From: Aphidius gifuensis
Lineage: Eukaryota; Arthropoda; Insecta; Hymenoptera; Braconidae
Direction: 5' to 3'
Assembly: GCF_014905175.1 (NCBI RefSeq)
Contig: NC_057790.1
Span: 15,712,469 to 15,776,468 of the forward strand
DNA: 64,000 bases
Every line of letters begins with the position of its first letter. Positions within the stretch are counted from its first letter, which is position 1. Shown here one piece after another: positions 31,659 to 43,000 of the stretch. The translations under genes and the position numbers were made by a program. Below the pieces are notes generated by a model, which was given only the letters and a program-made list of their open reading frames with translations, had not been told where the DNA came from and did not search any database.

Positions 31659-32826
31659 CTAACCAAGAAGTACTTTTCTAATCATTGCACCACTAACAAT
31701 TTCTTCTTCTCCATCTCTAGGCCCAATGCACTTGCTACTACATAAATATTGCAACAATGGAAGACGATATTTACCACAAAAATCAACAAATTTAATATGT
31801 TCAACTCGATTATCAAAGAATACACCTGAAAAAATAGAAACATTTAATATTTTGTAATATTGTTTAGTGTGTAATTATATTACCTTGACATTTTGGATTG
31901 ACACAGTGATGTCCACTGTTGAGATAATCAATTAGTGTCATTGGTAAATTGATAACAGTATAATCAATGTTATTTGTTTTAACAACACGAGCAGCAATTT
32001 CAAGTAATGATGGGGGATTGTGGCTCATATCTGACACAAATCTTACAACAAGTGGATTATCTCTCAGTGATAGCTAAAAATATTAAAATAATCATATGAT
32101 TTATATTGATTATAATAATTTATATGTTAAATTTACCTCAGTAAGTTCTTTGAGTGCTATTATTTCAGTTGGTAATGTTCTCAATTGATTTTTATGTAAT
32201 AATAATGATTTAAGATTTTTTAAATTAGCTATTGATTGTGGTAAGCTCTCCAGCATATTATCACAAAGTATTAGTGCTTGTAATGATGTTAATTTTCCAA
32301 GGCATGATGGTACATCAGTCAGCATGTTACCTCCCATTGACAGTACCTGAAGTTTATTCATTTTCCAAATGTCTTTTTTTATGTCAGTTATTCTATTACC
32401 ACCAAGATACAAATATTTTAATCCAGCAATTTGTAATATTTGTTCTGGAAATTCAGTCAATCTGTTGCCACTGAGATTCAATTCTCGCAATGCTATTAAG
32501 TTGTCAAATGTTTTTGGTAAAGATTCATTTGTTAAACTATTGTGTTTGGCAATTAAACATGTTAAAGGACAATCACCAATGTAAGCTGGTAGCTGAGTCA
32601 AGCTACAATTTGATATATCAAGTGTTTGAAGATTTGTAAATTTTGATATTGATGATGGAATTGTTGATATTCTATTTTGATGTAGTAGAAGTGTTTCTAT
32701 GTTTTTTATTTTTTTTGTTGAATCAATGAGATTATTTAACTGGCTATCATCTAGCATCAAGTAAGACAAGTCCAACGTTTTTGTTGATGAATCTGAATCA
32801 CTTGAGTCTGATGTGTAATTTTCCAT
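31659..32826 (-). CDS. LRRC58: Leucine-rich repeat-containing protein 58
   Basis: Intracellular LRR protein; mammalian LRRC58 has been linked to ubiquitin-ligase substrate recognition, but its role in insects is not something I can state. Exons 32826-32137, 32073-31884 and 31825-31659 give 348 residues. Seen: a Ser/Asp-rich N-terminus without signal peptide, about nine LRRs of the short Shoc2-like type (LxxLPxxI spacing, e.g. LTEFPEQI, LESLPQSI, LRTLPTEI), then the family's diagnostic tail: LSLRDNPLVVRFVSDM, NPKCQGVFFDN (a Cys pair), VEHIKFVDFCGKYRLPLLQY, LCSSKC and the terminal KVLLG, all closely like the vertebrate protein. The paired Cys motifs in the tail suggest a small metal-binding or disulfide-free fold. 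Confidence 0.93.
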
Positions 32827-33789
32827 TTTGTTTTATTTATTTTTTTTTTTTATTAAAAAAAAGAAGAGTTGTTTTACAACGAGCTGTTTATCACGAGCAA
32901 TATAAAAAAAAATTGCAAATAAATTTTTAATTCTATTTTTTATTTATATATTTATTTTATTGAAAAAAAAAAAAAAAAAAAATCGGAAAAAATTTTTGTC
33001 TTATCTTTTGTCTTTTTATATATTACTAACGAGTATTTCAAATCAATAATGCGTTCTACGACAAAATTGAGACTGATGTTTGTTAAATGGCTGATCAGCG
33101 CTTTAAACATTTCTCATTATCAAGATGATTTTTTGAGTTATTGTTTACAATTTCTGAATGATCTTTAAATGACACAACATTAATGACTGTAATGATTTTT
33201 ATCTAATTTTTTTCATTTGTCTTTCGTACTGTTTTTAAAACAGTTTGAGTATACCATTTGATAATGAAAAAAAAAAAACAAGTATCTCGTGACCTTGAAC
33301 TACAAACATTTTTCTTATGTTCGTTGGAACATAAAAATATTATTATGATTCATTAACAACATATGAATAAAAACAAAAAATTAAACTACTATCAATTGAT
33401 AGTAAGGAGGAGTAAGTTTAGTTCAAATTTAGCAAAAGAAATTGATTTTGGTGTATTTGATGGTGGAAAAATGAGTGGCTATCTTGAGAAAAACGCGGAA
33501 AAATTTTTAATCAAAAATCTTTGAAGAAATACGGAGAGTGAAACGGAGCGATTGCTAAGAAAATCCGAGAAATGACGGAGCAATTATTTTATCATAGTAC
33601 GTTTTGAATCTTTGATATAAAATTTATAGAAACTTTATAAAATTGAATAAAAAAACTAGTCTCATTAAAATTGGAGGCAATCTCGAATACTTATGAGCTA
33701 TGACACTTTTTTTTGCAACAAAAATAGTGTTTTTCTTTTTGGTGTGATAATGAAAGCCATGAAACTATGAAAGAAGTAATGGAAAGAAG
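32827..33789. other. Upstream of LRRC58, no gene
   Basis: AT-rich DNA with the LRRC58 promoter near 32827-32900. Around 33430-33590 is a patch with repeated CGGA/GGAG words (for example ACGGAGAG, ACGGAGCG, GACGGAGC) that resembles the degenerate CGGAG-rich repeats at 34120-34180. No coding sequence is supported. Confidence 0.4.
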
Positions 33790-33890
33790 CAACAAAAGAA
33801 GGGGTCGGAAGCCCGGAAGTTCAAGATTGCGATCATATAAAATTTTTAGTATTTTGTTGTGGTAGACATGATTCGATGACCATGAATTTT
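33790..33890. mobile_element. Fragment of the long-TIR transposon at 35.9 kb
   Basis: The segment around GGAAGCCCGGAAGTTCAAG to GTTGTGGTAGACATGATT is nearly identical to the left terminal repeat of the element at 35901-36784, with only a few mismatches, and lies alone here. It is read as a solo end or a deleted copy. Confidence 0.65.
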
Positions 33891-34030
33891 TGACCATGAC
33901 AGACCATGACAAATGACAATCAGTGATGGGTTTGTAATTTACAGTATAAATTACACGTGTAATAAACCGTGGAAATTACCGTGTAATTGACATCAAGTAT
34001 CTTACACAAAGTTCACTGTGCCACATTAAT

Positions 34031-34123
34031 CTCATGCTGGAGTAATTACCCCGCCATCGACCTCATGCCGAAGTAATTTCTCCGCCACCAACCTCGTGCC
34101 AGAGTAATTTCTCCGGAAATGGG
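34031..34123. repeat. 31-bp tandem repeat, three units
   Basis: Three degenerate units start at 34031, 34062 and 34093, each of the form CTCATGCCGAAGTAATTTCT followed by CCGCCA. Period 31. Unusual GC content for the window. Confidence 0.75.
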
Positions 34124-34185
34124 CCAAAAACGGAGTAATGCCGGAGAAAGCCGGAGAAATGGCGGAGAAATATTTCTACCAGGGT

Positions 34186-34790
34186 GGCTACTGCTTTTCC
34201 TTGGACATTTTTATTTTTTAAAAATAAAATTACATGTATTTTATTCATTAAATGAAAAAAAATCCCAAAGAAAAGCAGTAGCTAAGGAAAAGGTGTAGCT
34301 AAGAAATTGATGTGGCCAGAAAAATTATGTTTTAAGCAACATTAATTTCTTAGCTACTGCTTTTCCTTGGATATTTTTATTTTTTAAAAATAAAATAACA
34401 TGTATTTTATTCAGTGTATAAATCAAAGACAAGCAGTAGATAAGGAAAAGATGTAGCTAAGGAATTAAAGTTGCTTAAAACATAATTTTTCTGGCCACAT
34501 TAATTTCTTAGCTACATCTTTTCCTTAGCTACTGCTTTTCCTTGGACATTTTTTTTTTTTTAAATAAAACTACATGTATTCTATTTATTAAATAAAAAAA
34601 AATCCCAAAGAAAAGCAGTAGCTAAGGAAAAGATGTAGCTTAGGAATTAATGTGGCTAGAAAAATTATGTTTTTAGCAACATCAATTCCTTAGCTACATC
34701 TTTTTCTTAGCTACTGCTTTTCCTTAGACATTTTTTTTTATTCAATAAATAAATTACATATTTTATTTTTACATTTTTACCAATTTCTTT
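34186..34790. repeat. Alternating palindromic repeat array
   Basis: Four forward copies of a block beginning GCTACTGCTTTTCCTTGGAC (at about 34186, 34353, 34528 and 34710) alternate with inverted copies carrying AAAGCAGTAGCTAAGGAAAA, and with a spacer containing TGGCCAGAAAAATTATG or its complement. Adjacent blocks are therefore head-to-head palindromes at a spacing of about 165-185 bases. No open frame. It looks like an array formed from a foldback (MITE-like) element; single-stranded forms would fold into long hairpins. Confidence 0.8.
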
Positions 34791-35188
34791 TTTATCGATC
34801 TGCGGATAAAACGTATAATACGACGCCAAAAATAAGAGCCGTATAATACGCGTATAATACGGCCGGATAAAATGAGCCCAACACTGCTGATGACAATCAC
34901 AAATCAATAAAATGCTAGGTGCTCTCTTTTGTATATTTATTTTTTTTTTACTTTTTTATTATAAATTTGTAAAAAAATAATAAATAATTAAAATGATCAC
35001 TTTATTTATTAATTAATAATAATAAACATTGATAAACAACAACACACTCAGCAGCTGTCAGTTGGGTGGTCCAAGAGCGCTATTTCGCCCTCTTTGTATA
35101 AATTTTAAAACTAATTCACCAGTCGATTTTTATACACATTTTTAGCTTACGGAGTTCGTCCTCCTAGATAGCTATTCTCGACATAATT

Positions 35189-35716
35189 GGGTGCGTTCCG
35201 TGCAGTTCCGTGGCTACCCAGTCCGTACGAACTTCAAAATGGCGACGAAAAAAATGAAAATTCTAATAATGTTAAAAGTTACTATGATACATCACTATAG
35301 CCAAAGAGAAGGCCAGAGATTTATAAAAATTTAAAATATTAAGTATTACTATTTTTTTCAGGTTTAAGTTGACAGAGTTTCTATTTAATTATTTCAAATT
35401 TGTCAAATAAATAGGCTAATGTTAAATTTAATCAGATTGTTTTCAAATGAAAAAAATCAGGTCTACCACAACAAAGGATCAAAATATTTCTAAACTCCGC
35501 CATTTTGAAGTTCGTACGGACTGGATACTGCAGTCCAATTCACAGGGCACATTTTTTTACAATTTAGGGCTATTTTTTGCCGCTGATGGCGCTTGTAAAA
35601 TTTTTTTTATATAGATTTTACATTCAAAAGCTTCACAAGCGCCGCCAGTACAGGAAAAAAGCCCTAAATTGTAATGCCCTGTGAATTGGACTGCTGGATA
35701 GCCACGGAACGCACCC
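35189..35716. mobile_element. Non-autonomous DNA transposon, long TIR beginning GGGTGCGTTCC
   Basis: The left arm (35189-35247) starts GGGTGCGTTCCG and runs through GTCCGTACGAACTTCAAAAT. The right arm is its near-perfect inverse complement, split in two pieces (35498-35527 and 35694-35716) by a 166-bp insertion (next entry). ATT flanks both outer ends. No transposase is coded. Family not identified. Confidence 0.78.
35528..35693. mobile_element. 166-bp palindromic MITE, copy 1
   Basis: Ends in inverted repeats CAGTCCAATTCACAGGGCA and TGCCCTGTGAATTGGACTG; the inner part is also partly self-complementary (TTTAGGGCT...AGCCCTAAA; TGGCGCTTGT...ACAAGCGCC). It interrupts the right arm of the 35189-35716 element, and CTGGATA stands on both sides (35521-35527, 35694-35700), as expected of a 7-base target duplication. 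Confidence 0.8.
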
Positions 35717-35726
35717 ATTATCCCAC

Positions 35727-35873
35727 CTACTATTTAGGGCTTTTTTCCTCCACTGGCGGCGGTAGTGGAGCTTTTGTATGTGAAATCTATATAAAAAAAA
35801 TTTTACAAGCGCCATCACCGGCAAAAAAAAGCTCTCAATTGTAAAAAATTTGCCCTGTGAATTGGACTGCGGT
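35727..35873. mobile_element. Palindromic MITE, copy 2, one end missing
   Basis: Same family as copy 1, running in the opposite sense. It starts inside the family at ATTTAGGGCTTTTTTCC and ends with the intact terminus GCCCTGTGAATTGGACTG; roughly 28 terminal bases of the other end are absent. Confidence 0.75.
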
Positions 35874-35900
35874 TATGTTTTAATTTTTATTTTATATTTA

Positions 35901-36784
35901 GGGGTACGTTCCAAAAATTACTCAGAAGCCCGGAAGTTCAAGATTGCGATCATAGAAAATTTTTGATATTTTGTTGTGGTAGACATGATTTTTTTTTAGA
36001 ATGAATTTTTATAGGTACGAATCAAAAAAATATGATTGATCCGAAAAAATGAGAGTTTCTGAACGGACCTCAGAAAGTCTCTTTTTTTCGGATCTTCAAG
36101 ATGGCGGACATCAGTGCCCATCTAAATTGCTGGGCTGAATCCTCGCCATTTTGAAGATCCGGAAAAATGAGACTTTCTGAACGGACCCCTGAGTTCATGA
36201 AAGAAAACGTTTTTTTATGTAAATTACATGTAATGTAAATAACTAAAAAAATTGACCGTTTACCTGCATTTACCCAACACTTCTCAGCAGTCCAGTTCAC
36301 AGGGCATATTTTTTACAATTTAGGGCTTTTTTTTGCCGGTGATGGCGCTTGTAAAATTTTTTTTATATAGATTTCACATACAAAAGCTCTACAAGCGCCG
36401 CCAGTGGAGGAAAAAAGCCCTAAATTGTAATGCCCTGTAAATTGTACTGCAGGGTTCCAAAAATCACTCGGAAACCCGGACCGGCGCATTAGATGAAAAA
36501 ATATAGTGATAAAATAAACTTAAAAGTAACTAGAGGTTACTATGTAGATATTGTAAGCAACAAAAACAGCCATATTGCATATGCCATTTACTTTTGTTAC
36601 TTATTACAGTTGTGAAAAGTATTTTTATAATTATTATTAATAATTAAACAATAATAATTTATTGTTTTGTGCCTATAAAAATACATGAACAAACAATCAT
36701 GTCTACCACAACAAAGTATCAAAAATTTTCTATGATCACAATCTTGAACTTCCGGATTTCCGAATGCTTTTTGGAACGTCCCCC
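35901..36784. mobile_element. Non-autonomous DNA transposon with about 90-bp TIRs
   Basis: The left end starts GGGGTACGTTCCAAAAA and continues through CGGAAGTTCAAGATTGCGAT and GTGGTAGACATGATT (35901-35990). The right end (36698-36784) is its inverse complement with few mismatches, ending GGAACGTCCCC. Inside are a second inverted pair around AGATGGCGGACATC / GCCATTTTGAAGATCC (36060-36185), a copy of the palindromic MITE (36290-36453) and a further partial terminal repeat (36453-36482). No transposase frame. Confidence 0.75.
36290..36453. mobile_element. Palindromic MITE, copy 3
   Basis: Third copy of the 166-bp family, with ends CAGTCCAGTTCACAGGGCA and TGCCCTGTAAATTGTACTG, inserted within the 35901-36784 element. 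Confidence 0.78.
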
Positions 36785-37038
36785 TGGTCTGCTCTGGTCT
36801 GCTCGGGTACATAGATACTACCAAGTACCAAGTATGTACCACTACTACACCACTTTGACATATATATACGTCGAACTGCGTCGAACTCAACGAAATTTAA
36901 CCACTTTCATTTCCGTTCGTTTTTCCATCTAAAAATTCTTGTTTTTGATTAGAAAAATAAATATTACAAAATTTATAATTAATTTACAGTCAATATAAAA
37001 AAAATTTTACAGCAACATTTTTAAATCAAGTTTTAATT

Positions 37039-37970
37039 ATGAAGTGGTTTACAGGAAGTATAAATGATGCAGTGGCAACGTCAAAATCAAGAAAAGCTGT
37101 TTTTGTCGTTTTCGTTGCAGGTTTGTTGCCATGACAGATTATGTCAATTATTAATTTTAATTTAATATTCATCGTCAATATAACTTATTCTATAATATAT
37201 TTTTTGAATTTCTTCATCACTTAAAATAGATGAAAAATTTACATTGGTGATAAAAGTTTTTATTAGCATTTTATTTTCTTTTATTGAATTATGTTAGTTG
37301 GCAGTGATAATTTTAATGATTATTCATAGTTTATTTCTAAATAGCAAAATACTTGCTCATACATATTTAATTTTTTCAATATTTTATTTTATTTTTTCAG
37401 GTCAAAATGAAGCATCACTTGAGGTAGCCAAGGTTATTGATTCTTCAGAAATATCAACAAGATTAGAGCAAGATGATTTTGTTTCTGTCAAACTTGACAG
37501 TGACAGTGAATCTTACAATTTTTTTTCACAAATTTGTATCCTTTTAAAAAACATCAATGAGTTTATTTAAGATATTTTTTTTTCTTTTAAATTATGAATT
37601 TTTTCTTATACATATATTATTAGACAAAGTTGTACCTGTACCATCATTATTTTTCATTGGTACCAATGGAGCTCCAATGGAAATTGTTGCCGATGATATG
37701 ACTGTATCAAATTTACAAATGAAAATAGATTCTGTTTTGAATAGGGTTGAAAAAGCCAAAAACACATCAAATGATTTTATCAAAGCTGAACAGGATTCAA
37801 CTGTCGGAAATATTCCAGGTCCATCAACAGCTGTAGTTTCTACTTCACAAAATAACCTGTCAACTAAAACAGTAACTACTTTAAGTGACACAAACGCATC
37901 GAGTAAATTACAAGAACAGGTAAAGTATATTTAATTAATTAATAAAAATCATTTAACAATGAATATAAAA

Positions 37971-38001
<31 letters not shown>

Positions 38002-39129
38002 TAATTATTTTTAGGATAAAATTGAACGTGCAAGAAAATTGATTGAACTTCAACGACAACAAAAAGCAGAAGAAGAAAAAGAAGAAGAAAAACGTCGTGA
38101 ATTAGAACGTAGAAAATCAGGAAGAGATGTACAAATTGCTCGACAAAAACAACAAGAATTAGAAATTGCAATTGCACTTGAAGAAAGAGCTAAAGAAAAA
38201 GCTCAAGAATTTGCAGCAAAAGAAAGAGTAAGACAACAAATTGCTCAAGATAAATTGGAGCGAAAGCAGAGAGAACAAGCTTTGGTATTTTTTTAAAATT
38301 TATATTTATAAAAATAAGCTTTATTTTTGTCAAAAATAATCATTGAATGTAATTTACTTAATAGCAAAAACAAGCAAATCAACAACAATCACAAGAAAAA
38401 ACTAAGAATGACGTGCCAATTGTTGCTGATGGAATGACAAGAATTCAATTTCGACTTCCATCTGGTAATTCACATCTTGGTAAATTTGAATCAACAACTA
38501 CACTACGTGAATTACGTACTTACGTTACAACCAATATTGAATTGCCATTCAAACGTTTTACAATGTCAACGTCATTTCCACGAAGGGATTTAAGTGCCGA
38601 AGATGATAGTAAAACTCTTACAGATCTTGAACTTGTACCAACTGCCGTTGTACTTATTATTCCACTAAAAAATGTAATTATCAAAAAATTATCTCATATT
38701 TTTTTTTTTTTTACTGGATAATTAACAGGTGAATTGTTTTACAGACGACATCAATTGTTACATCAAGCCAAGGTGTTGGATTTTTATCTCGATTAATGTG
38801 GGCTGTATTTACTCCAGTTATTTCAGTCTATGCATATTTATCAAGTTATTTTACTGGTGCTCCAGTTGGAGATTCCAATAGACCACAAGACAATCAAGAT
38901 GAAGGATCATCCTCAAATTCACAAAATCGTGATCAATCATTTGGGTAAAACATATCAATCTTAATCATGTAAATATTTTCTTTTTATTTATTTTTTTATT
39001 TTTTTGAATAGGAATCTACGTCGAACGAATTCGACAGCCGGTGGTAATATTCATCGACTTCATTCTGGAAGTGACAATGACAATGATGAAAATAACACTT
39101 GGAATGGTAATTCAACCCAACAAATGTAA
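37039..39129 (+). CDS. UBXN4: UBX domain-containing protein 4 (erasin)
   Basis: Adaptor that tethers p97/VCP to the ER membrane for ER-associated degradation. Exons 37039-37120, 37401-37535, 37624-37919, 38015-38284, 38365-38673, 38745-38944 and 39012-39129 give 469 residues (human 508). Seen: N-terminal thioredoxin-like domain (MKWFTGSINDAVATSK, KAVFVVFVAG, YKVVPVPSLFFIG), a low-complexity Ser/Thr linker, a strongly charged coiled coil in exon 38015-38284 (Glu/Arg/Lys/Gln heptads), the UBX domain (RIQFRLPSG..., TSFPRRDL, LVPTAVVLIIP; about residues 280-362), then a hydrophobic hairpin (LMWAVFTPVISVYAYLSSYF) for membrane insertion and a polar tail. First-exon donor is the weak GTTTGT. The gene begins right after the transposon nest; its promoter probably lies in 36785-37000. 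Confidence 0.95.
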
Positions 39130-40009
39130 TGAACGAAAAAAAAAAACAATAATAATAAGAATAATAATGTAAAACAATGCACAGTAGTGTATTGAATTAA
39201 TTTTTTTTTTTTGTTTTGGAGTAATAATAAATCATATAATTTTATCTTCATATTAATTTAAAATCAAATTAATTTATATAAAGATGGAAAAAATAAAAAT
39301 AAACAATGGAATTTTGGGATATAAAATATTAAAGTTTTAAAAGAAAAAATAGGATAATGAAAAAATAAAATGTTAATTCAATGACTAAAATAAGTTATCC
39401 TGTTGTAATTATAATAAATTAAAAACGATATAGTATAAAAATAAATTTCTTCATTATATGAAAAAATAAAAAAGATTATTTTATTTTCTGATAAATTTAT
39501 GTTTGACAAGTGACGATAGTAATTATAAGAATTTAAAAATGAAATAATTAGATTTGTTGATTTGAGAAATTTCATTGGTGATGTTAAATGTAAAACTTTT
39601 GGTGATCATTAGATGTTCCTGTGTTGGGACTCGTTACCACGTGTATTGCCAAGAAACGCCCAGCATCATTTGTCATTGGTTCAGATAAATAGTACGTCAT
39701 CAGCACGTGGTTATTATTGTCAACGCCTCTTTAAATTTTTTAGATGATTCTTCAACTTTCGTAGCCAAAAATGTAAAAAATAAAATAACATTATTGGGGC
39801 TGAGCTCCACCCTTAGTTTCATTAGTCTTTAGTCTGTCTGGGACCAAGTCTTTCTCGAGAAAGAAAAATTAGTTTTTTTATCTTTCAAAAAGCTATATAG
39901 ATCAAGTGCAAAATTGTGAAGTTTATTAATTTTCAAGTATATGATATTTATCTATTTATTTAGTGTTAATAATATATTTTTATTTATCGTGAAAATTTCA
40001 ATTTAAACA
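39130..40009. other. UBXN4 3' end and homeobox gene promoter
   Basis: Up to about 39590 the DNA is AT-rich UBXN4 3' sequence. From 39600 to 39850 composition rises and two CACGTG E-boxes (near 39638 and 39703) appear with ATTGG and GACGTCA-like words nearby, fitting a promoter of the homeobox gene that starts at 40010. Regulatory use is inferred. Confidence 0.4.
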
Positions 40010-43000
40010 ATGGCTGATAAAAGGTGTGAAAAAGTGGATAATTCGAATTTGATGAAATTTAGTATTGAAAGATTGTTGGCGCCAAATCGAAAAGTAAATC
40101 AAGATGAAGATAAAATTATTATTGGTAAAAATTTATATCAATTTCTCAAGAGATTACACCACATTAAAACATGATAACTTTAAAGTTTTGAAGAATTCCA
40201 AATGAAATAAAAAAGTGTTACCGAAATATGATTTCGACGGAAAAAAAATTTAATAGTAAAAATGAGAATATATTGTACTACTCAGTCAATGAAAAAACTT
40301 CAATTTGTTAGTAAAAAAATAAAAAAGGGCCAATAAAATTAATTAAAATAATTCCTAGTTTTTCTCTTTAAAAAATATTTACTGACTAAAATATTGAAGC
40401 ACAATTCTGTCGTATTTTTTTCTATTAATATCTTATAAATTTTTCTAAAATCTGTAATTTAAAAAAAAGAAAATAGTTTTACGTAAGAATTTACAAATTT
40501 AACATTTTCTAAATGAAAAAATAAGACTAAATGTTTTTTAGAAGTTAATTTAACATTTGAAATGCTAATATCTAAAACTCAAAAAATGTTAAACAATCAA
40601 TATTTAAAAAAATTGTCAAATAAACATTTTTCTCATTAGTATATTTATTTTTTAATCTTTATTTCTGTGTTAAAACAAAGTAAAAGTTCAAATTCAAATC
40701 TTCACATTTTTGTTTAATTATTATTTAACAATTAAAACTGTTAAAAATTTTACAATTAATTTTCAACAATTCTATATTTTTTCAAACTGAAAGTCAAACA
40801 AATATATCAACAAAAAAAAAAAAAAATATAATAATTTTAAAATTTTAATATTATATATAATTATTTAATATATAACTCACTACAAATATTTTATCAAAAC
40901 TTTGTTATACATTGTAACTCAAAGTCAATGATAAAAAAAATTAAGTAAATTCACATATTTATAAAACGAAATAATTAAAAAAAAAAATATTTTCAGATTA
41001 CAAAAGAGACACAAGTATGATAGCAATACCTGACTCATCAATGTCATCAGAGGATACTGATAAGCTTGAAGAGTTAGATGTAATTTGTTCAATAACACCA
41101 GAATCAGAAATAAGTTACGGTAAGAATAAATATATTTAAAATGATAATAATCAAAACAACTAAATTAATTTATTTATATTTTGATAATTTATTATTCATT
41201 TTAATATTGCATATATTCAATCCCTTTGTAGAGACAAACGGCTGTTCAAGTGTATATATATAAGAAACTTGCTTGAATTACTTTGGCCCTAGCGAGTTTG
41301 ATCCATTGCTTCCTGCTACTTTCCCGCCCACTTAATGTTTTTAGTTTTACATATATATACTATTTTATTTATCTACCATTCATTTTACCATAGATTTTTA
41401 TGCAAAATAACTATATCACATTACTACTAATTTTTTTTTTTTCATAAGCTACATTTTTTCTTATTTTGTATTTATTCAAATGAAAAATTTTGATGATTAA
41501 ATTTATCAGCAATTTATTTTAAAGAAATAGAAAATATATGTAGTTTATATTTTGTTTATTTATAAACTTGTAATAAATATGATTATTAATTTATTATGAT
41601 CATGACATACGTTAATTTAACAAGAAAATTAAAATCTTGTTTTGACACAGTGTGTAGTAGATGAATTTCAAATATACTTTAATTAGTCAAGGTACACACT
41701 CTGTTTCACATCATTTATAAAGATCTTTGTTTTTTTTTTTTTTTTTGTCGTATTTTATATGATGATAATTTTGATTTTGAAATAGAAACATACTGTAAAT
41801 TAAGCAAGAAATATTGTATTTGTCGTGCGTGTATAATCAATCTTACTTGTTGGCAAACTGTGACGATATTAATCAACTAATAATTAGAAGACAAGTACAG
41901 TGAATAGCTCAAAGCAATTAGGTAAACTAGAAGGCGTGGTTATATCTATTATTAAAAACCTCAAATTCTATATTCTAGAATTTCCTCGTATGTGTTAATT
42001 TTACTCTGCAACATGTATATTTCTTGATAGATAATAAAAAATCTTTGATATACAATAATGTTAAATAAAATATTAAAAACTGAATGATTTATATGCCAGT
42101 GTGTTTGGTGATCCATTCTCGATAAGCTGAAATTTCAGTGTAAACACCTGGCCAACCTGGTTGTGCACATCCACGTCCCCAAGATGCTATTCCAACTAAA
42201 CGATTATCAAGCACAAGTGGACCCCCAGAATCACCTGTACAAGCATCCTTACCACCATCAGCATAACCAGCACATATTTGTTTTTCTGGTATACCACCAG
42301 TAGTTTTATAATAATCAAAACACTTTTCTTTATTAATAATTGGTACATAAACTATTTGTAAATTTATTGGTAAACCATTTTCTGTATAACCCCATCCACT
42401 TATTATTGCATCAGCATCTTCTGGTGCAATTTCATTTTCATCGAAAAGTTTAATTGATTTACGTGTATTGTCAAATGTAAATTTTTCATTTACACGAACA
42501 ACTGCAATGTCATTGACCGGATGACGCCAAATATCTAAACCATGATCTTCATGTCTAACAATATCAGCAACAGTATGAATTGTTCCACTTTCATTGTGAT
42601 ATGTACTACCAGATCTTATTGTATAAACTTCAAAATCATTGCTTACAATATTATTGAGACAATGGCTTGCTGTTATAATCCAGTTTTCTGATATTATACT
42701 TCCTCCACAATAAAATTTTCCACTTTTGTAGATACTCACTTGATAAGGAACTTTATCAATTGTCGTTGGTCTACCACCATATATTTTAACATCAGAATGT
42801 AGATATTTATTTATGCCATTTAGGTTTGATGGATGTCCTAAAATTTTTAAACAATAAAATTAAAAATATGCATATCTTTATTTGGTGATGTATAGCTGTT
42901 TACCTATTGCAGTGGCAATTATGCTCAGAAAAATTATTGACAGTAACATTATACTCCTGTCGATATCTTGCTTAAACTGATTAGATTTTTTTTTTATATT

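Noticed and set aside
33691..36890. Short open frames in the transposon nest
   Set aside because: None resembles a transposase; they follow from inverted-repeat sequence.
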